Assembly: GCF_014197135.1 (NCBI RefSeq)
Contig: NZ_JACIFA010000002.1
Span: 372,001 to 436,000 of the forward strand
Length of the DNA stretch: 64,000 nt
Direction of reading: 5' to 3'
From: Sphingomonas zeae
GTDB taxonomy: Bacteria > Pseudomonadota > Alphaproteobacteria > Sphingomonadales > Sphingomonadaceae
Below are positions 34,710 through 43,744 of the stretch, one piece after another. Position 1 is the first letter of the stretch. Every line of letters starts with the position of its first letter. The notes beneath the pieces are model-generated. The model ran no database searches, had not been told where the DNA came from, and saw only the letters and a program-made list of their open reading frames with translations. Made by a program: the position numbers and the translations under genes.

Positions 34710-35350
34710 CCGTCAGCCCGGTGGATTTCGCGAGCCTACTCTGTTCGCGACTGTGCCACGATCTTTTGTCGCCGGTGGGCGCACTCAACAACGGGCTGGA
34801 GTTGCTCGCCGATGAAACCGATCCGGCGATGCGCGCGCGGTGCATGGAATTGCTGGCCGACAGCGCGCGCGCCTCGGCCAACAAGCTGAAATTCTTTCGC
34901 CTGGCCTTCGGGGCGGGCGGCGGCTTCAGCGAACGGGTCGACATGGCCGAGGCGAAGGCCGCGATCGAGGGGCTGCTGGTCGACAATCGCCGCACCACGC
35001 TGGGCTGGCTGGTCGAGGCACCGTCGTTGCCCAAGCCCGCGGTACGCATTCTGGTCAATCTGGCGCTGATCGCGGTCGAGGCATTGGCGCGGGGCGGCAC
35101 GATCGATATCGGGGCGGAGGCGGGACGCGAGGCCATCGAGATCGCGATCCGCATAGAGGGGCCGCGAATCCTGCTCGACCCGGAAATCCGCCGCACCCTG
35201 ATGGAGGGGCGGGGGACCGAGCCGCTGGCCTCGCGGACGGCGCCCGCCTTTCTGGTTCATACGCTTACCACCGAACTCGGCGGCATGACGCTGGTGACGG
35301 AGCCCGCGCCCAATACCATGATCCTGGGGGCCGCGATCCGCGCGGGGTAA
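34706..35350 (+). CDS. chpT: Histidine phosphotransferase ChpT
   Basis: A 214-residue protein. The phospho-accepting histidine is H18 in LCSRLCHDLLSPVGALNNGL. This is a HisKA-like dimerisation helix followed by a degenerate ATPase-like domain, as in ChpT. In alphaproteobacteria it passes phosphate from CckA to CtrA and CpdR and so controls the cell cycle and motility. AAGGGA precedes the ATG. It is coupled to the JAMM gene upstream, and the chemotaxis cluster begins about 70 bases downstream. Confidence 0.88.
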   Translation: MTVSPVDFASLLCSRLCHDLLSPVGALNNGLELLADETDPAMRARCMELLADSARASANKLKFFRLAFGAGGGFSERVDMAEAKAAIEGLLVDNRRTTLGWLVEAPSLPKPAVRILVNLALIAVEALARGGTIDIGAEAGREAIEIAIRIEGPRILLDPEIRRTLMEGRGTEPLASRTAPAFLVHTLTTELGGMTLVTEPAPNTMILGAAIRAG

Positions 35351-35423
35351 ACGCCCTTTTAATCTTGTGGCGGCAAGAGGGAGCGGATCTCAGCGGGGAA
35401 GCTGGGGGCTCCCTCGGGGATTT

Positions 35424-37748
35424 ATGGACGACCTGTTACAGGAATTCATTGCCGAGACCCGCGAAACGCTGGAAGCGCTGTCCAGCGAGGTCGTCGCGTG
35501 GGAAGCAGCGCCCGGCGACCGTGCGCGCCTCGATGCGATTTTCCGGTTCGTCCATACCGTCAAGGGGAGCTGCGGCTTTCTCGATCTGCCGCGCCTCGCA
35601 CGCTTGAGCCATGCCGCCGAGGATGTGCTGGCCGATGCGCGCGACGGCAAGCGGATGCCCGATACCGCGCTGGTCGATGCCGTGCTGGCGATCGTCGACC
35701 GGATCGGTGCGATCGTCGAGGGCATCGCGGCGAACGTGACGCTGGACGATTCGGATGACGAGGCGCTGATCGCCGCGCTGACCCGCGTGGAGGAGGTGGT
35801 CGCGACCGCTCCGGCCCCGCGTGTCGCTGGCACGCCACGCACCGCGCCCCGCAGCATACGACTGAACGTCGACCTGCTCGACCGGATGATGAGCGGCATG
35901 TCCGACATGGTGCTGGCCCGCAACGAACTGGCGCGAAGACTGCGCGACGATGTGCTCGACCCGCGCGTCGAGGCGGCTCTCGATCAATTGTCGCTGACCG
36001 TCGCCGATATGCGCGACACCGTGACGCGAACCCGGATGCAGAAGGTCGATGCCCTTTTCTCCGCGCTGCCCCGCATGGTCCGCGATACGGCGGCGGAGCT
36101 GGGCAAGGCGGTCAGCTTGCGTATCGAGGGATCGGATGTCGACCTCGACCGCGAGATGATAGAGATGATGCGGGACCCGCTGGTCCACATCATCCGCAAC
36201 GCCATCGACCATGGCATAGAGACGCCCGCGCGGCGGCGCAGCCTGGGCAAGGCACCGACCGGCCAGATCCGCGTCACGGCGCGCCAATCAGGCAACCAGA
36301 TCTTGATCGAGATCGAGGATGACGGTGCGGGCATCGACGTTGCGCGTATCGCGGCCAAGGCGGTGGCGAACGATGTCCGCTCCGCCGCCGAGGTCGCAGG
36401 CATGACGCCCGCCGACAAGCTGAGGCTCGTCTTCGAGCCGGGCCTGTCCAGCCGCGATACCGTCTCGGCGGTATCCGGGCGCGGCGTGGGCATGGATGTG
36501 GTGCGCGCCAATATCGAGCATGTCGGCGGCCGCATCGCGCTGGACAACCGACCGGGCCGGGGCCTGACCATCACCATTCAAGTTCCGCTGACCTTGTCGA
36601 TCATGTCGACATTGATCGTCGCGGTCGCCGACCAGCGTTTCGCTATCGCCCGTCAGACGATCGAGGAGATCGTCAAGGTTCGCGGCGATCAGGTCCGCAT
36701 CGACCCGGTCGGGGACATCAAGGTCGCGACCGTGCGCGGCCGACGCCTGCCGATGCTGGCCCTCGCCCCCTTTCTCGCGATCGGCGAAGGCGAACCCACC
36801 ACGCTGGTGATCGTGTCCACCCGCGAGGGTGACTATGCGCTGGGCGTCGACGATGTGCTGGACACCGAGGAGGTCGTGGTCAAGCCTGCCGCTCCGGCCG
36901 TGATGGGCACCGGCCTTTATGCGGGGCAGACGCTACCCGACAGCGGAATGCCGATGCTGCTGCTCGATGGCGGCGGCCTGGCTTTGGCGGCCGGGCTCCG
37001 GTTCCAGCAGGACATCATCGCGGCGACCGAGGCGCTTGCCCCGGATGCCGCCAACCCCGCACTGTTGTTCGAGGATCTGGACGGCGCGCGCCGCGCCATT
37101 CCGCTGGGCGCGATCGACCGGGTCGAGAAGGCGAGTGCCGAAGCCATTCACCGTTCGGGCGGACGCACGCGCCTGGTCGTCGATGGGGCGACGATACCGC
37201 TCCACCATGGCGATGCCGCCGCGCTCGACCGGGCGCTGGCGCGGGGGACGATCGAGGTGCTGCGCCTGACCGATGGCGAAGCCGAATGCGCCTATGCGAT
37301 CGGCGGCGCACTGGAGATCATTCAGCTTCCTGCCGATATCTCACCCGCGGCGGACGGACCGGTACTGGGCGTGGCCGTATGCGAAGGGCGGGCGATCGAG
37401 ATACTCGATCCACTGGCCTTCTTCCTCGATTCCGATGTTCCGGACCATGGGGAGGCCGCGCCGCTTTGCCTGCTCGACGGGGCAGGCGCGGCATGGATGG
37501 ACCGTTTTCTGCGCCCCGTGCTGGAGGCGCATGGCTATCGCTGCACGCTTCGGCCCGATGGCGACGAGGCACCGGCCGTTCGCCTGGTCATGGACGAGGA
37601 TGCGGTCGCCGCCGACCGTTCGGACGCCCCCGTCCTGCGCCTGTGTCGCGATCGGGAAGGGGCCTGCGAGCCCGGCAGCATCTATCGCTATGACCGTTCT
37701 GCCCTGATCGCGGCGCTGGCGGGCCATGCGCGCCGGGGAGGTCGCTGA
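35424..37748 (+). CDS. cheA: Chemotaxis histidine kinase CheA with extended C-terminus
   Basis: A 774-residue kinase. An HPt domain with phospho-accepting H44 (HTVKGSCGFL) occupies about 1-105. No P2 (CheY-docking) domain is visible before the dimerisation helices near 148-215. The ATPase domain has the N-box HIIRNAIDHGIE and G-box GRGVGMDVV, and a CheW-like domain follows at about 395-530. A further 240 residues contain a second, weaker CheW-like segment, then a tail starting PLCLLDGAGAAWMD that looks like a degenerate receiver. The start codon (35424) is preceded by GGGGA. TGATG overlap to cheW. Confidence 0.92.
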   Translation: MDDLLQEFIAETRETLEALSSEVVAWEAAPGDRARLDAIFRFVHTVKGSCGFLDLPRLARLSHAAEDVLADARDGKRMPDTALVDAVLAIVDRIGAIVEGIAANVTLDDSDDEALIAALTRVEEVVATAPAPRVAGTPRTAPRSIRLNVDLLDRMMSGMSDMVLARNELARRLRDDVLDPRVEAALDQLSLTVADMRDTVTRTRMQKVDALFSALPRMVRDTAAELGKAVSLRIEGSDVDLDREMIEMMRDPLVHIIRNAIDHGIETPARRRSLGKAPTGQIRVTARQSGNQILIEIEDDGAGIDVARIAAKAVANDVRSAAEVAGMTPADKLRLVFEPGLSSRDTVSAVSGRGVGMDVVRANIEHVGGRIALDNRPGRGLTITIQVPLTLSIMSTLIVAVADQRFAIARQTIEEIVKVRGDQVRIDPVGDIKVATVRGRRLPMLALAPFLAIGEGEPTTLVIVSTREGDYALGVDDVLDTEEVVVKPAAPAVMGTGLYAGQTLPDSGMPMLLLDGGGLALAAGLRFQQDIIAATEALAPDAANPALLFEDLDGARRAIPLGAIDRVEKASAEAIHRSGGRTRLVVDGATIPLHHGDAAALDRALARGTIEVLRLTDGEAECAYAIGGALEIIQLPADISPAADGPVLGVAVCEGRAIEILDPLAFFLDSDVPDHGEAAPLCLLDGAGAAWMDRFLRPVLEAHGYRCTLRPDGDEAPAVRLVMDEDAVAADRSDAPVLRLCRDREGACEPGSIYRYDRSALIAALAGHARRGGR

Positions 37749-38176
37749 TGCCGCTGTTCCTGATCGCCTGCATCGCCGGGCAGGGCGTGGCCTTCGACGC
37801 GGACCAGGTCGATTCGGTCGTGGATATCGGGGAGATCGTGGCGGTGCCCCGCGCCGATCCGTCGGTCCGTGGGCTCACCGCGCTGCGCAGCCGGGTCGTT
37901 ACCGTCGTCGATACGCGCCGCTCGCTGGGGCTGGAGCCGACCGCGCCGCACGTCCGCCGCGCCGTCATCACCCAGCAGGATGGCCATTACTACGCCATGC
38001 TGGTCGACGCTCTGGACGATATCGAGACGTTCGAGACGCGCTCGATGCCACTTGTCGCACCGAAGGAAGACCGCTGGTCGCGTGCCGCCGACGGCATGGT
38101 CTTTCGTAATGGCGAGCCGCTCTTGATCCTGGACTTGGCGAAACTAGTGCCGCAGCCGGCGGCTATGCTGGCCTGA
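37748..38176 (+). CDS. cheW: Chemotaxis coupling protein CheW
   Basis: A 142-residue single CheW domain that starts on the last base of the cheA stop. Strands FLIACIAGQGVAFDADQVDSV, RGLTALRSRVVTVVDTRRSLGL and MLVDALDDIE fit the fold. It links CheA to receptors at the cell pole. No receptor (MCP) gene is in this window. Confidence 0.9.
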   Translation: MPLFLIACIAGQGVAFDADQVDSVVDIGEIVAVPRADPSVRGLTALRSRVVTVVDTRRSLGLEPTAPHVRRAVITQQDGHYYAMLVDALDDIETFETRSMPLVAPKEDRWSRAADGMVFRNGEPLLILDLAKLVPQPAAMLA

Positions 38177-38258
38177 CCGATTAACGGGACCGTTACTTTC
38201 GAGCACTATTTTGAATGGCAGGTCCATTGGGACCCCAGGTAGGAATAGGGCGTACCGA

Positions 38259-38624
38259 ATGAAGACCTGTCTCGTCGTCGACGACTCCAAGGTGATCCGC
38301 AAGGTCGCGCGCCACATATTGGAAACGCTCGACCTGCAGGTGCGCGAGGCCGGGGACGGCCGCGAGGCGCTGGAGGCTTGCCTGGAGGCGGTTCCCGACG
38401 TCATCCTTCTCGATTGGAACATGCCGGTGATGAGCGGCATGGATTTCCTGCGAGCGTTGCGCGACGCCAATCTGCCGCGGCGGCCCCGCATCGTTTTCTG
38501 CACCACCGAAAATGGCATGGCGCATATCCGCGCCGCGATCGACGCGGGCGCGGACGAATATATCATGAAGCCGTTCGATCGCGACACGCTGGAAAGCAAG
38601 CTCCAGCTGGTCGGCATGATCTGA
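38259..38624 (+). CDS. cheY: CheY-type single-domain response regulator
   Basis: A 121-residue receiver domain. The acid pocket D8-D9 and phosphorylation site D52 (LLDWNMPVMSG) are present, with T in CTTENG and K in IMKPF completing the active site. The start at 38259 follows AGGA; the open frame from 38211 is not supported. It carries the signal from CheA to the flagellar motor or another output. About 80 bases separate it from cheW, so it may have its own ribosome loading or promoter. Confidence 0.92.
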   Translation: MKTCLVVDDSKVIRKVARHILETLDLQVREAGDGREALEACLEAVPDVILLDWNMPVMSGMDFLRALRDANLPRRPRIVFCTTENGMAHIRAAIDAGADEYIMKPFDRDTLESKLQLVGMI

Positions 38625-38656
38625 ACGGGACGGCATCCGTCCGGGATCGCTGCGCC

Positions 38657-39751
38657 ATGACCTACATCCCCCCGCCCCCCATTCACGCCACGCCATCCGC
38701 GACCCGGGAGGTCGGGGCCACCCGGGTTCTGATCGTCGACGATTCGGCGGTCGCCCGGGCCTTGATCGCGCGGCAGATCGAGCCGCATGAGCGGTTTCGG
38801 GTGGTTGGCGCGGTCAGCCATGTCGAGGCGGCGCTGGCATTTCTCAGCGACCATTCGGCTGACATCATCCTGCTCGACGTCGCCATGCCGGGCATGGACG
38901 GCATCACCGCGCTGCCCCGGCTGATCGCGGCGGGCGGCGGCGCACGGATCATCATCGTCTCGGCCTCCACCCCGGTGGGCGGCGCGGCGGCGGTACAGGC
39001 GCTGGCGCAGGGGGCGGCCGATACGCTCGACAAGCCCCGGCCGCAGGGTTTGGCGGGGTTTGGCGATGCGCTCCTCCAGAAGCTCGACGCGCTGGCCCGT
39101 TCGGGCGATCGCGCAGCGCCGGTGCCGCGCACACGCGCGCCGGTAGTCAGGGAAGCCGTCCCGTTCAACGGTGCGTGGCCCGATATCATCGGCATCGGTG
39201 CATCGACTGGAGGCATTCATGCGCTGAGCGAACTGTTCGCCCCCATCCCGGCGACGATGACCGTGCCGATCGTGGTGACGCAGCATCTGCCCGCCACCTT
39301 CATCTCCTTTTTCGCAGCACAGATGACCGCCATGGCGCGCCGGCCGAGCGTGATGGCCGAGGACCGGATGCGCGTTCGAGCCGGTCAGATCATCGTAGCC
39401 CCTGGTGACGCGCACGTCACTTTCGTCCGGCTGACCGATGGCGGCGCGGCGATCCGGTTGAAGTATGAGCGCGCGCGCAGCGGCTGCCTGCCATCGGTCG
39501 ATCCGATGTTCGCCTCGATGGCCGAGCTATGGGGTGAGAGGGCCTGGGGCATCGTGCTGACGGGGATGGGGCGCGACGGACTGGAGGGAGCACGGATGCT
39601 GAAGGCCGCAGGCGCGACGATCGTCGCCCAGGACCGCGACAGCGCGGTCGTCTGGGGAATGCCCGGCGCGGTCGTCACCGATGGGCTCGCCGATGCCGTG
39701 ATGACCCCAGAGGCGATCGGCGCGATGATCGCGGCGGGAGCGCCCCGCTGA
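38657..39751 (+). CDS. cheB: Chemotaxis response regulator methylesterase CheB
   Basis: A 364-residue protein. The N-terminal receiver (about 20-135) has D74 in LLDVAMPG. The methylesterase domain (about 172-364) carries the catalytic triad S183 (GASTGG), H210 (VVTQH) and D307 (GMGRDG). It removes methyl groups from chemoreceptors and is activated by CheA. The stop overlaps the cheR start (TGATG). Confidence 0.93.
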   Translation: MTYIPPPPIHATPSATREVGATRVLIVDDSAVARALIARQIEPHERFRVVGAVSHVEAALAFLSDHSADIILLDVAMPGMDGITALPRLIAAGGGARIIIVSASTPVGGAAAVQALAQGAADTLDKPRPQGLAGFGDALLQKLDALARSGDRAAPVPRTRAPVVREAVPFNGAWPDIIGIGASTGGIHALSELFAPIPATMTVPIVVTQHLPATFISFFAAQMTAMARRPSVMAEDRMRVRAGQIIVAPGDAHVTFVRLTDGGAAIRLKYERARSGCLPSVDPMFASMAELWGERAWGIVLTGMGRDGLEGARMLKAAGATIVAQDRDSAVVWGMPGAVVTDGLADAVMTPEAIGAMIAAGAPR

Positions 39752-40650
39752 TGGTCATGGCCTCAAGCTGGACGCCGGCAACCCCTGTCCGACCCGGAGG
39801 CATGGCGATGGTGCAATCCGCCTCGTCGGGCCAGTCGCTCGCCGTCCTCAGCGCCCTCCTCGAGGCACGGACCGGCCAGCAGATCGCCAGCCACCGCTCG
39901 ACGCGCGTCGACACCGTCCTGCTACCGCTGATGCGCGAACGGCGGATCGAGACGCTCGATCAACTCGTCTATGCCGTTCTCGACGGCCGCGATCCCCATC
40001 TGGCCGGCCGGGTCATCGATGCGCTGGTCAATGGTGAGACGTCCTTCTTCCGCGACCGGCACGTCTTCGACAATATCGTCGAGGTGGTCACCGAGGTGGA
40101 GCGGGCAGGGCGGCGCGCCCGCATCTGGAGTGCGGGCTGTTCGACGGGGCAGGAGCCCCTGTCGCTGGCGATGATCTTTGCCGAGCGCCAGGAGACACAC
40201 GGTACGCCGATGCCCGAGATCGTTGCGACCGACGTGTCGGAAGCCGCCATCGCGCGGGCGCGCAGCGGTTCCTATACCCAGTTCGAGGTGCAGCGCGGCC
40301 TGCCCATCCGCCAGATGGTCCGCTGGTTCGAAGGGCGACCCGGCAATGAATGGGTGGCTAGGCCCGAACTGCTGCGCCACATCGCCTTTCGCCAGATGAA
40401 CCTGACAATCGACCCGGCGCCCGGCGGATCGTTCGATGTGGTGCTGTGCCGCAATGTCATGCTCTATTTCGCGCCCGAGCCGAAGAAGCGCGCTTTCCAT
40501 ACCATCGCCGGGGCGATGCGGCCTACCGGCCTGCTGATCCTGGGAGCGGGCGAGACGGTGATGGGACAGACCGACCTGTTCCAGCTCGCCTCGGCCGGGC
40601 GTGGCATGTACCAGAAGAGCGATATGGGCGATCCCGCGCCACGTGCATGA
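39751..40650 (+). CDS. cheR: Chemotaxis methyltransferase CheR
   Basis: A 299-residue SAM-dependent methyltransferase. NGETSFFRD, WSAGCSTGQEPLSLAM (SAM binding), VATDVSEAAIARA and VLCRNVMLYF are family hallmarks. Translation may begin at the coupled ATG 39751 or at an inner Met (MAMVQSA) near residue 18, since the first residues are non-conserved. It methylates chemoreceptor glutamates, opposing CheB. Last gene of the cluster. Confidence 0.93.
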   Translation: MVMASSWTPATPVRPGGMAMVQSASSGQSLAVLSALLEARTGQQIASHRSTRVDTVLLPLMRERRIETLDQLVYAVLDGRDPHLAGRVIDALVNGETSFFRDRHVFDNIVEVVTEVERAGRRARIWSAGCSTGQEPLSLAMIFAERQETHGTPMPEIVATDVSEAAIARARSGSYTQFEVQRGLPIRQMVRWFEGRPGNEWVARPELLRHIAFRQMNLTIDPAPGGSFDVVLCRNVMLYFAPEPKKRAFHTIAGAMRPTGLLILGAGETVMGQTDLFQLASAGRGMYQKSDMGDPAPRA

Positions 40651-40717
40651 AGCCATATCCTTGCGCGCGGCTTCCCGCTAACAGGGGCGGACGAACCGGG
40701 GTCGTTCAGGAGGTTGC

Positions 40718-41407
40718 ATGACGATCGTCGACACGCCGTCACCCAATTTCGACGCGCGTAGCCTGCCCATCACGATGATCGTATTGCACTATACGGGGAT
40801 GCAGGATGCGGAATCGGCTATCGCCCGTCTGCGTGATCCCGAGGCCAAGGTGTCGTGCCACTATCTCGTCGCCGAGGACGGCACCGTGCTGCGCATGGTC
40901 GACGAGGCGGAGCGCGCCTGGCATGCGGGCCGCTCACACTGGCGATCGATCGAGGATGTCAACTCGGCGAGCATCGGGATCGAGATCGTCAATCCCGGCC
41001 ATGACTGGGGCTATCGCCCGTTCCCGGACGAACAGATCGCGGCGGTGATGGAACTGGTCGCCGACATCCAGAAGCGGCACGGCATCACGCGGGGCAATAT
41101 CGTCGGCCATTCCGACATCGCCCCCGCCCGCAAGCGCGATCCCGGCGAACTGTTCCCCTGGGGCGATCTTGCCAAGCGTCGCCTGGCCCTGCCGCGCCCG
41201 ACCAAGAATCTGATGGACCCGATGTGGACCGAAGCGGGTTTCTGCCTGGCGCTGGAACGCTTCGGCTATGACGTGACCGACCGGATGGCGGCGATCATGG
41301 CGTTCCAGCGGCGCTTTCGCCCCGAACTGATCGACGGCGAGATCGATGCTGAGTGTCGGATGATCCTGCTGGCGTTGCTCCTGCCGCGTCCGCAGGGGGA
41401 TGGTTGA
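40718..41407 (+). CDS. N-acetylmuramoyl-L-alanine amidase, AmpD/AmiD type
   Basis: A 229-residue zinc amidase. VLHYTGM gives the first zinc His, HAGRSHW follows, and VGHSDIAPARKRDPG completes the zinc site. A C-terminal peptidoglycan-binding-like helical segment (about 165-229, ending with MAFQRRFRPELIDGE) matches AmiD. There is no obvious signal peptide, so a cytoplasmic recycling role (AmpD-like) is possible. GGAGG lies just upstream of the ATG (about 40708). A dispersed inverted repeat follows. Confidence 0.88.
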   Translation: MTIVDTPSPNFDARSLPITMIVLHYTGMQDAESAIARLRDPEAKVSCHYLVAEDGTVLRMVDEAERAWHAGRSHWRSIEDVNSASIGIEIVNPGHDWGYRPFPDEQIAAVMELVADIQKRHGITRGNIVGHSDIAPARKRDPGELFPWGDLAKRRLALPRPTKNLMDPMWTEAGFCLALERFGYDVTDRMAAIMAFQRRFRPELIDGEIDAECRMILLALLLPRPQGDG

Positions 41408-41422
41408 GGGGATTCCCTTGGC

Positions 41423-41495
41423 CTTCGACTTCGCTCAGCCTGAACGGCTCTTCGGGTTCAATACGTCACTCCGTTCAGGCTGAGCGAAGTCGAAG
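41423..41495. repeat. Perfect 25-base inverted repeat (REP-like)
   Basis: Arms 41423-41447 and 41471-41495 are exact reverse complements (cttcgacttcgctcagcctg and five more bases) with a 23-base loop. Half-sites of the same family occur at 63217-63241. The position is between the amidase stop and rnpB. It could act as a terminator or mRNA stabiliser, or be a mobile REP element. Confidence 0.85.
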
Positions 41496-41557
41496 CCCAC
41501 GCGATACCCCCACTCACAAACCCCTTGCCCTCCGCTGCATTCTCGCTACAGCCGCCC

Positions 41558-41943
41558 GCAGTCAGAGGGCCGGGCGGCCGCGGCTTCGGGAAACCGGGGG
41601 CGAGGAAAGTCCGGGCTCCGCGGAACGACGGTGCCGGGTAACGCCCGGCGGGGGTGACCCCAGGGACAGTGCCACAGAGAGCAGACGGCCACGGCTTCGG
41701 CCAGGTCAGGGTGAAAGGGTGCGGTAAAAGCGCACCGCGGTCCCGGTAACGGGAACGGCATGGCAAACCCCACCGGGAGCAAGACCGAATAGGGATGGCA
41801 TGGCGCGAAAGCGCCGGGGCGTGTTCCCGCCCGCTATCCGGGTTGGTTGCTTGAGGCGATGCGCAAGCATCGTCCTAGAAGAATGGTCGCCCATCCGGCT
41901 TTGGCCGGTGGACAGAACCCGGCTTACAGGCCCTCTGGCTGAT
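41558..41943 (+). ncRNA. rnpB: RNase P RNA, class A
   Basis: The conserved core GAGGAAAGTCCGGGCTCC is at 41602-41619, and the 3' core ACAGAACCCGGCTTA at 41912-41926. P1 closes by pairing CAGAGGGCC (41563) with GGCCCTCTG (to 41937). The AGGGTGAAAGGGTGCGGTAA segment near 41708 is also conserved. The RNA is the catalytic subunit that cuts tRNA 5' leaders. Ends are estimated from pairing. Short ORFs inside it are not genes. Confidence 0.94.
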
Positions 41944-41965
41944 GTCCTGCGCGGGCGGGGTCCGA

Positions 41966-43045
41966 TCAGGACCCGCCCAGCGCGTTGGAATGGATCGTGA
42001 TGGCCGTGCCCTGCGACCTGCCCGTCGGTGCACCCTTGGCGATGAGATCGAATACCTGTTCGGGGCGGGGCAAATTCGTGAATGACGGATAGCTGCTCGC
42101 GCTGTTGTCGACGTCGTTCAAACGAACGGCATATGACCTGGTCTTGCGATTTTCCACTTGGCTCATGAGATCGGGGAAGACGTCTATCGTCCGCCCGGCA
42201 TCATAGAGTGCGATCATATAGCCGTCGCTGTCGCTTTCCTCCCAACGATAGACCCCGAACGGAGTCGTGCCGGCGCCCTCACGGCACAGGGGAGCGGCAG
42301 GTTTAACCGGTTCCGCCTTCGGGTTCGCCTTGTCCTTCTCGATCTGATCGATGACCGCGGCGTTCATCAGCAACGTGAACAGCGGATTGAACGTGTTCGA
42401 TTTTTCCACCTTGGCCTTGGGCAGGTGCGCGAAGTCGGTCTGCACCGCGCAGGGGCTGATCGGCACGGCCGGGCCGGGATAAGCGGCGGTGGTTGCAATG
42501 GCGGGCTTCAGCGCGGCGATGATCTCGTTCATCTTCTGATCGAGAGCGTCAGCAGTCAGCTTCTCGGCAGTCAGACGTGCGACCAACATCCATTCGCCCA
42601 TCGGCATGACGGCCAGCGAGGTGCTGCGATAGGGGCTGCTCAGCAGCGACCAGCTTTGCCGCAGGGCGACCGCTGGACCGGAACCGGATGGGGCGAAGGC
42701 GATCGGATCGGCGCTGGCAGGGGCGCCCTTGTCGAAATTCTTGCGCTCCTCGATCGCAGTACGCGAGCGGTCGAACCACAGGGGCACACTGGGCACCGCC
42801 GGGTGGAAAAGGAACAGCGTGGCGAAGACCGATCGGTCGGCGCTCTCCAGCTTGACCGCAATGTCATGCTCGGTCGTGGTCGCGTCGGTGATCTGGGTCC
42901 GGTTCAGACCGGCGACGTTCGACCGGACGATCAGCTTGGTCCTTGCGTGCATCCAGCCCTTGTTCGCCGGAACCTCCAGATCACGCGCCCACACGCCGCT
43001 CGCCATCACGACCGCCGCCAGTGCCGCCAAATTCCAAGCCCGCAT
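41966..43045 (-). CDS. Exported protein of unknown function
   Basis: A 359-residue protein with a signal peptide (MRAWNLAALAAVVMASGVWA, cut before RDLEVPA). The mature region alternates charged beta-like strands without recognised catalytic motifs. It contains two to three Cys (SPCAVQT, PLCREG). It ends 23 bases after the RNase P RNA 3' end on the opposite strand and is followed upstream by the carbonic anhydrase gene. I do not recognise the family. Its start is supported by a GGGAGA site upstream. Confidence 0.65.
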   Translation of the reverse strand: MRAWNLAALAAVVMASGVWARDLEVPANKGWMHARTKLIVRSNVAGLNRTQITDATTTEHDIAVKLESADRSVFATLFLFHPAVPSVPLWFDRSRTAIEERKNFDKGAPASADPIAFAPSGSGPAVALRQSWSLLSSPYRSTSLAVMPMGEWMLVARLTAEKLTADALDQKMNEIIAALKPAIATTAAYPGPAVPISPCAVQTDFAHLPKAKVEKSNTFNPLFTLLMNAAVIDQIEKDKANPKAEPVKPAAPLCREGAGTTPFGVYRWEESDSDGYMIALYDAGRTIDVFPDLMSQVENRKTRSYAVRLNDVDNSASSYPSFTNLPRPEQVFDLIAKGAPTGRSQGTAITIHSNALGGS

Positions 43046-43105
43046 GACATTCTCCCTGATGGGGAGAGCCTATGCGCTGCTCAGGGCAGGATCAAGCGAA
43101 CGGGA

Positions 43106-43744
43106 TCACACCAGAACCTTGTCCGGCCGCGCCAGCCCGTCGAGATCGGTGTTCGCGTCGATTTCGAGCAGCGTTTTGATATGCCCGTCGCGAATGTCAT
43201 AGACCCAGCCGTGCAGCCATAGCTCGCGCTTTTCGGCAAAGGCCTTCTGGATGGTGTCGAGCCGTGCCAGGTGGCGCAACTGTTCCATCACGTTCACTTC
43301 GACCAGGCGATTGACCCGGGCGGCCTGATCCGGCTGGGAATCGATTTCATCCTGATGGCGATGCAGCACGTCGCGGGCATTGGCCAGCCACTGGTCGAAC
43401 GGCCCCTCCGTTCCGCCTTCGAGCGTCGCCAGCACGCCGCCACAGCCGTGATGGCCGCACAGGATGACGTGACGAACCTTCAGCACGTCGACGGCGTACT
43501 GGACGACCGACAAGAGGTTCAGATCGTCGTCGTGGACCAGATTGGCGATATTGCGGTGGAGAAACATGCCGCCGGGCGGCGTCATGGTCATCTGCTCCGG
43601 CGTCACCCGGCTGTCCGAGCAACCGATCCAGAGGAAGTCGGGCTTCTGTCCCGCCGTCTGCCGTTGGAAGAAGTCGGTCTTCTCCTCGAGCAGTTCGGTG
43701 GCCCAGGCCTTATTGGCGAGCAGGAGCTGCTTATATTCCCTCAT
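43106..43744 (-). CDS. Beta-class carbonic anhydrase
   Basis: A 212-residue enzyme. The zinc ligands are C42, H98 and C101 (WIGCSDSRV and LCGHHGCGG), with the D44-R46 dyad. The length and motifs match the bacterial Can type. It interconverts CO2 and bicarbonate in the cytoplasm. The ATG overlaps the SulP transporter stop (ATGA), so the two form a unit that probably supplies bicarbonate or controls pH. The longer open frame upstream is inside the transporter. Confidence 0.93.
   Translation of the reverse strand: MREYKQLLLANKAWATELLEEKTDFFQRQTAGQKPDFLWIGCSDSRVTPEQMTMTPPGGMFLHRNIANLVHDDDLNLLSVVQYAVDVLKVRHVILCGHHGCGGVLATLEGGTEGPFDQWLANARDVLHRHQDEIDSQPDQAARVNRLVEVNVMEQLRHLARLDTIQKAFAEKRELWLHGWVYDIRDGHIKTLLEIDANTDLDGLARPDKVLV

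Noticed and set aside
41720..42000. Short ORFs in the RNase P RNA
   Set aside because: They lie within the conserved RNA gene and have no ribosome sites.
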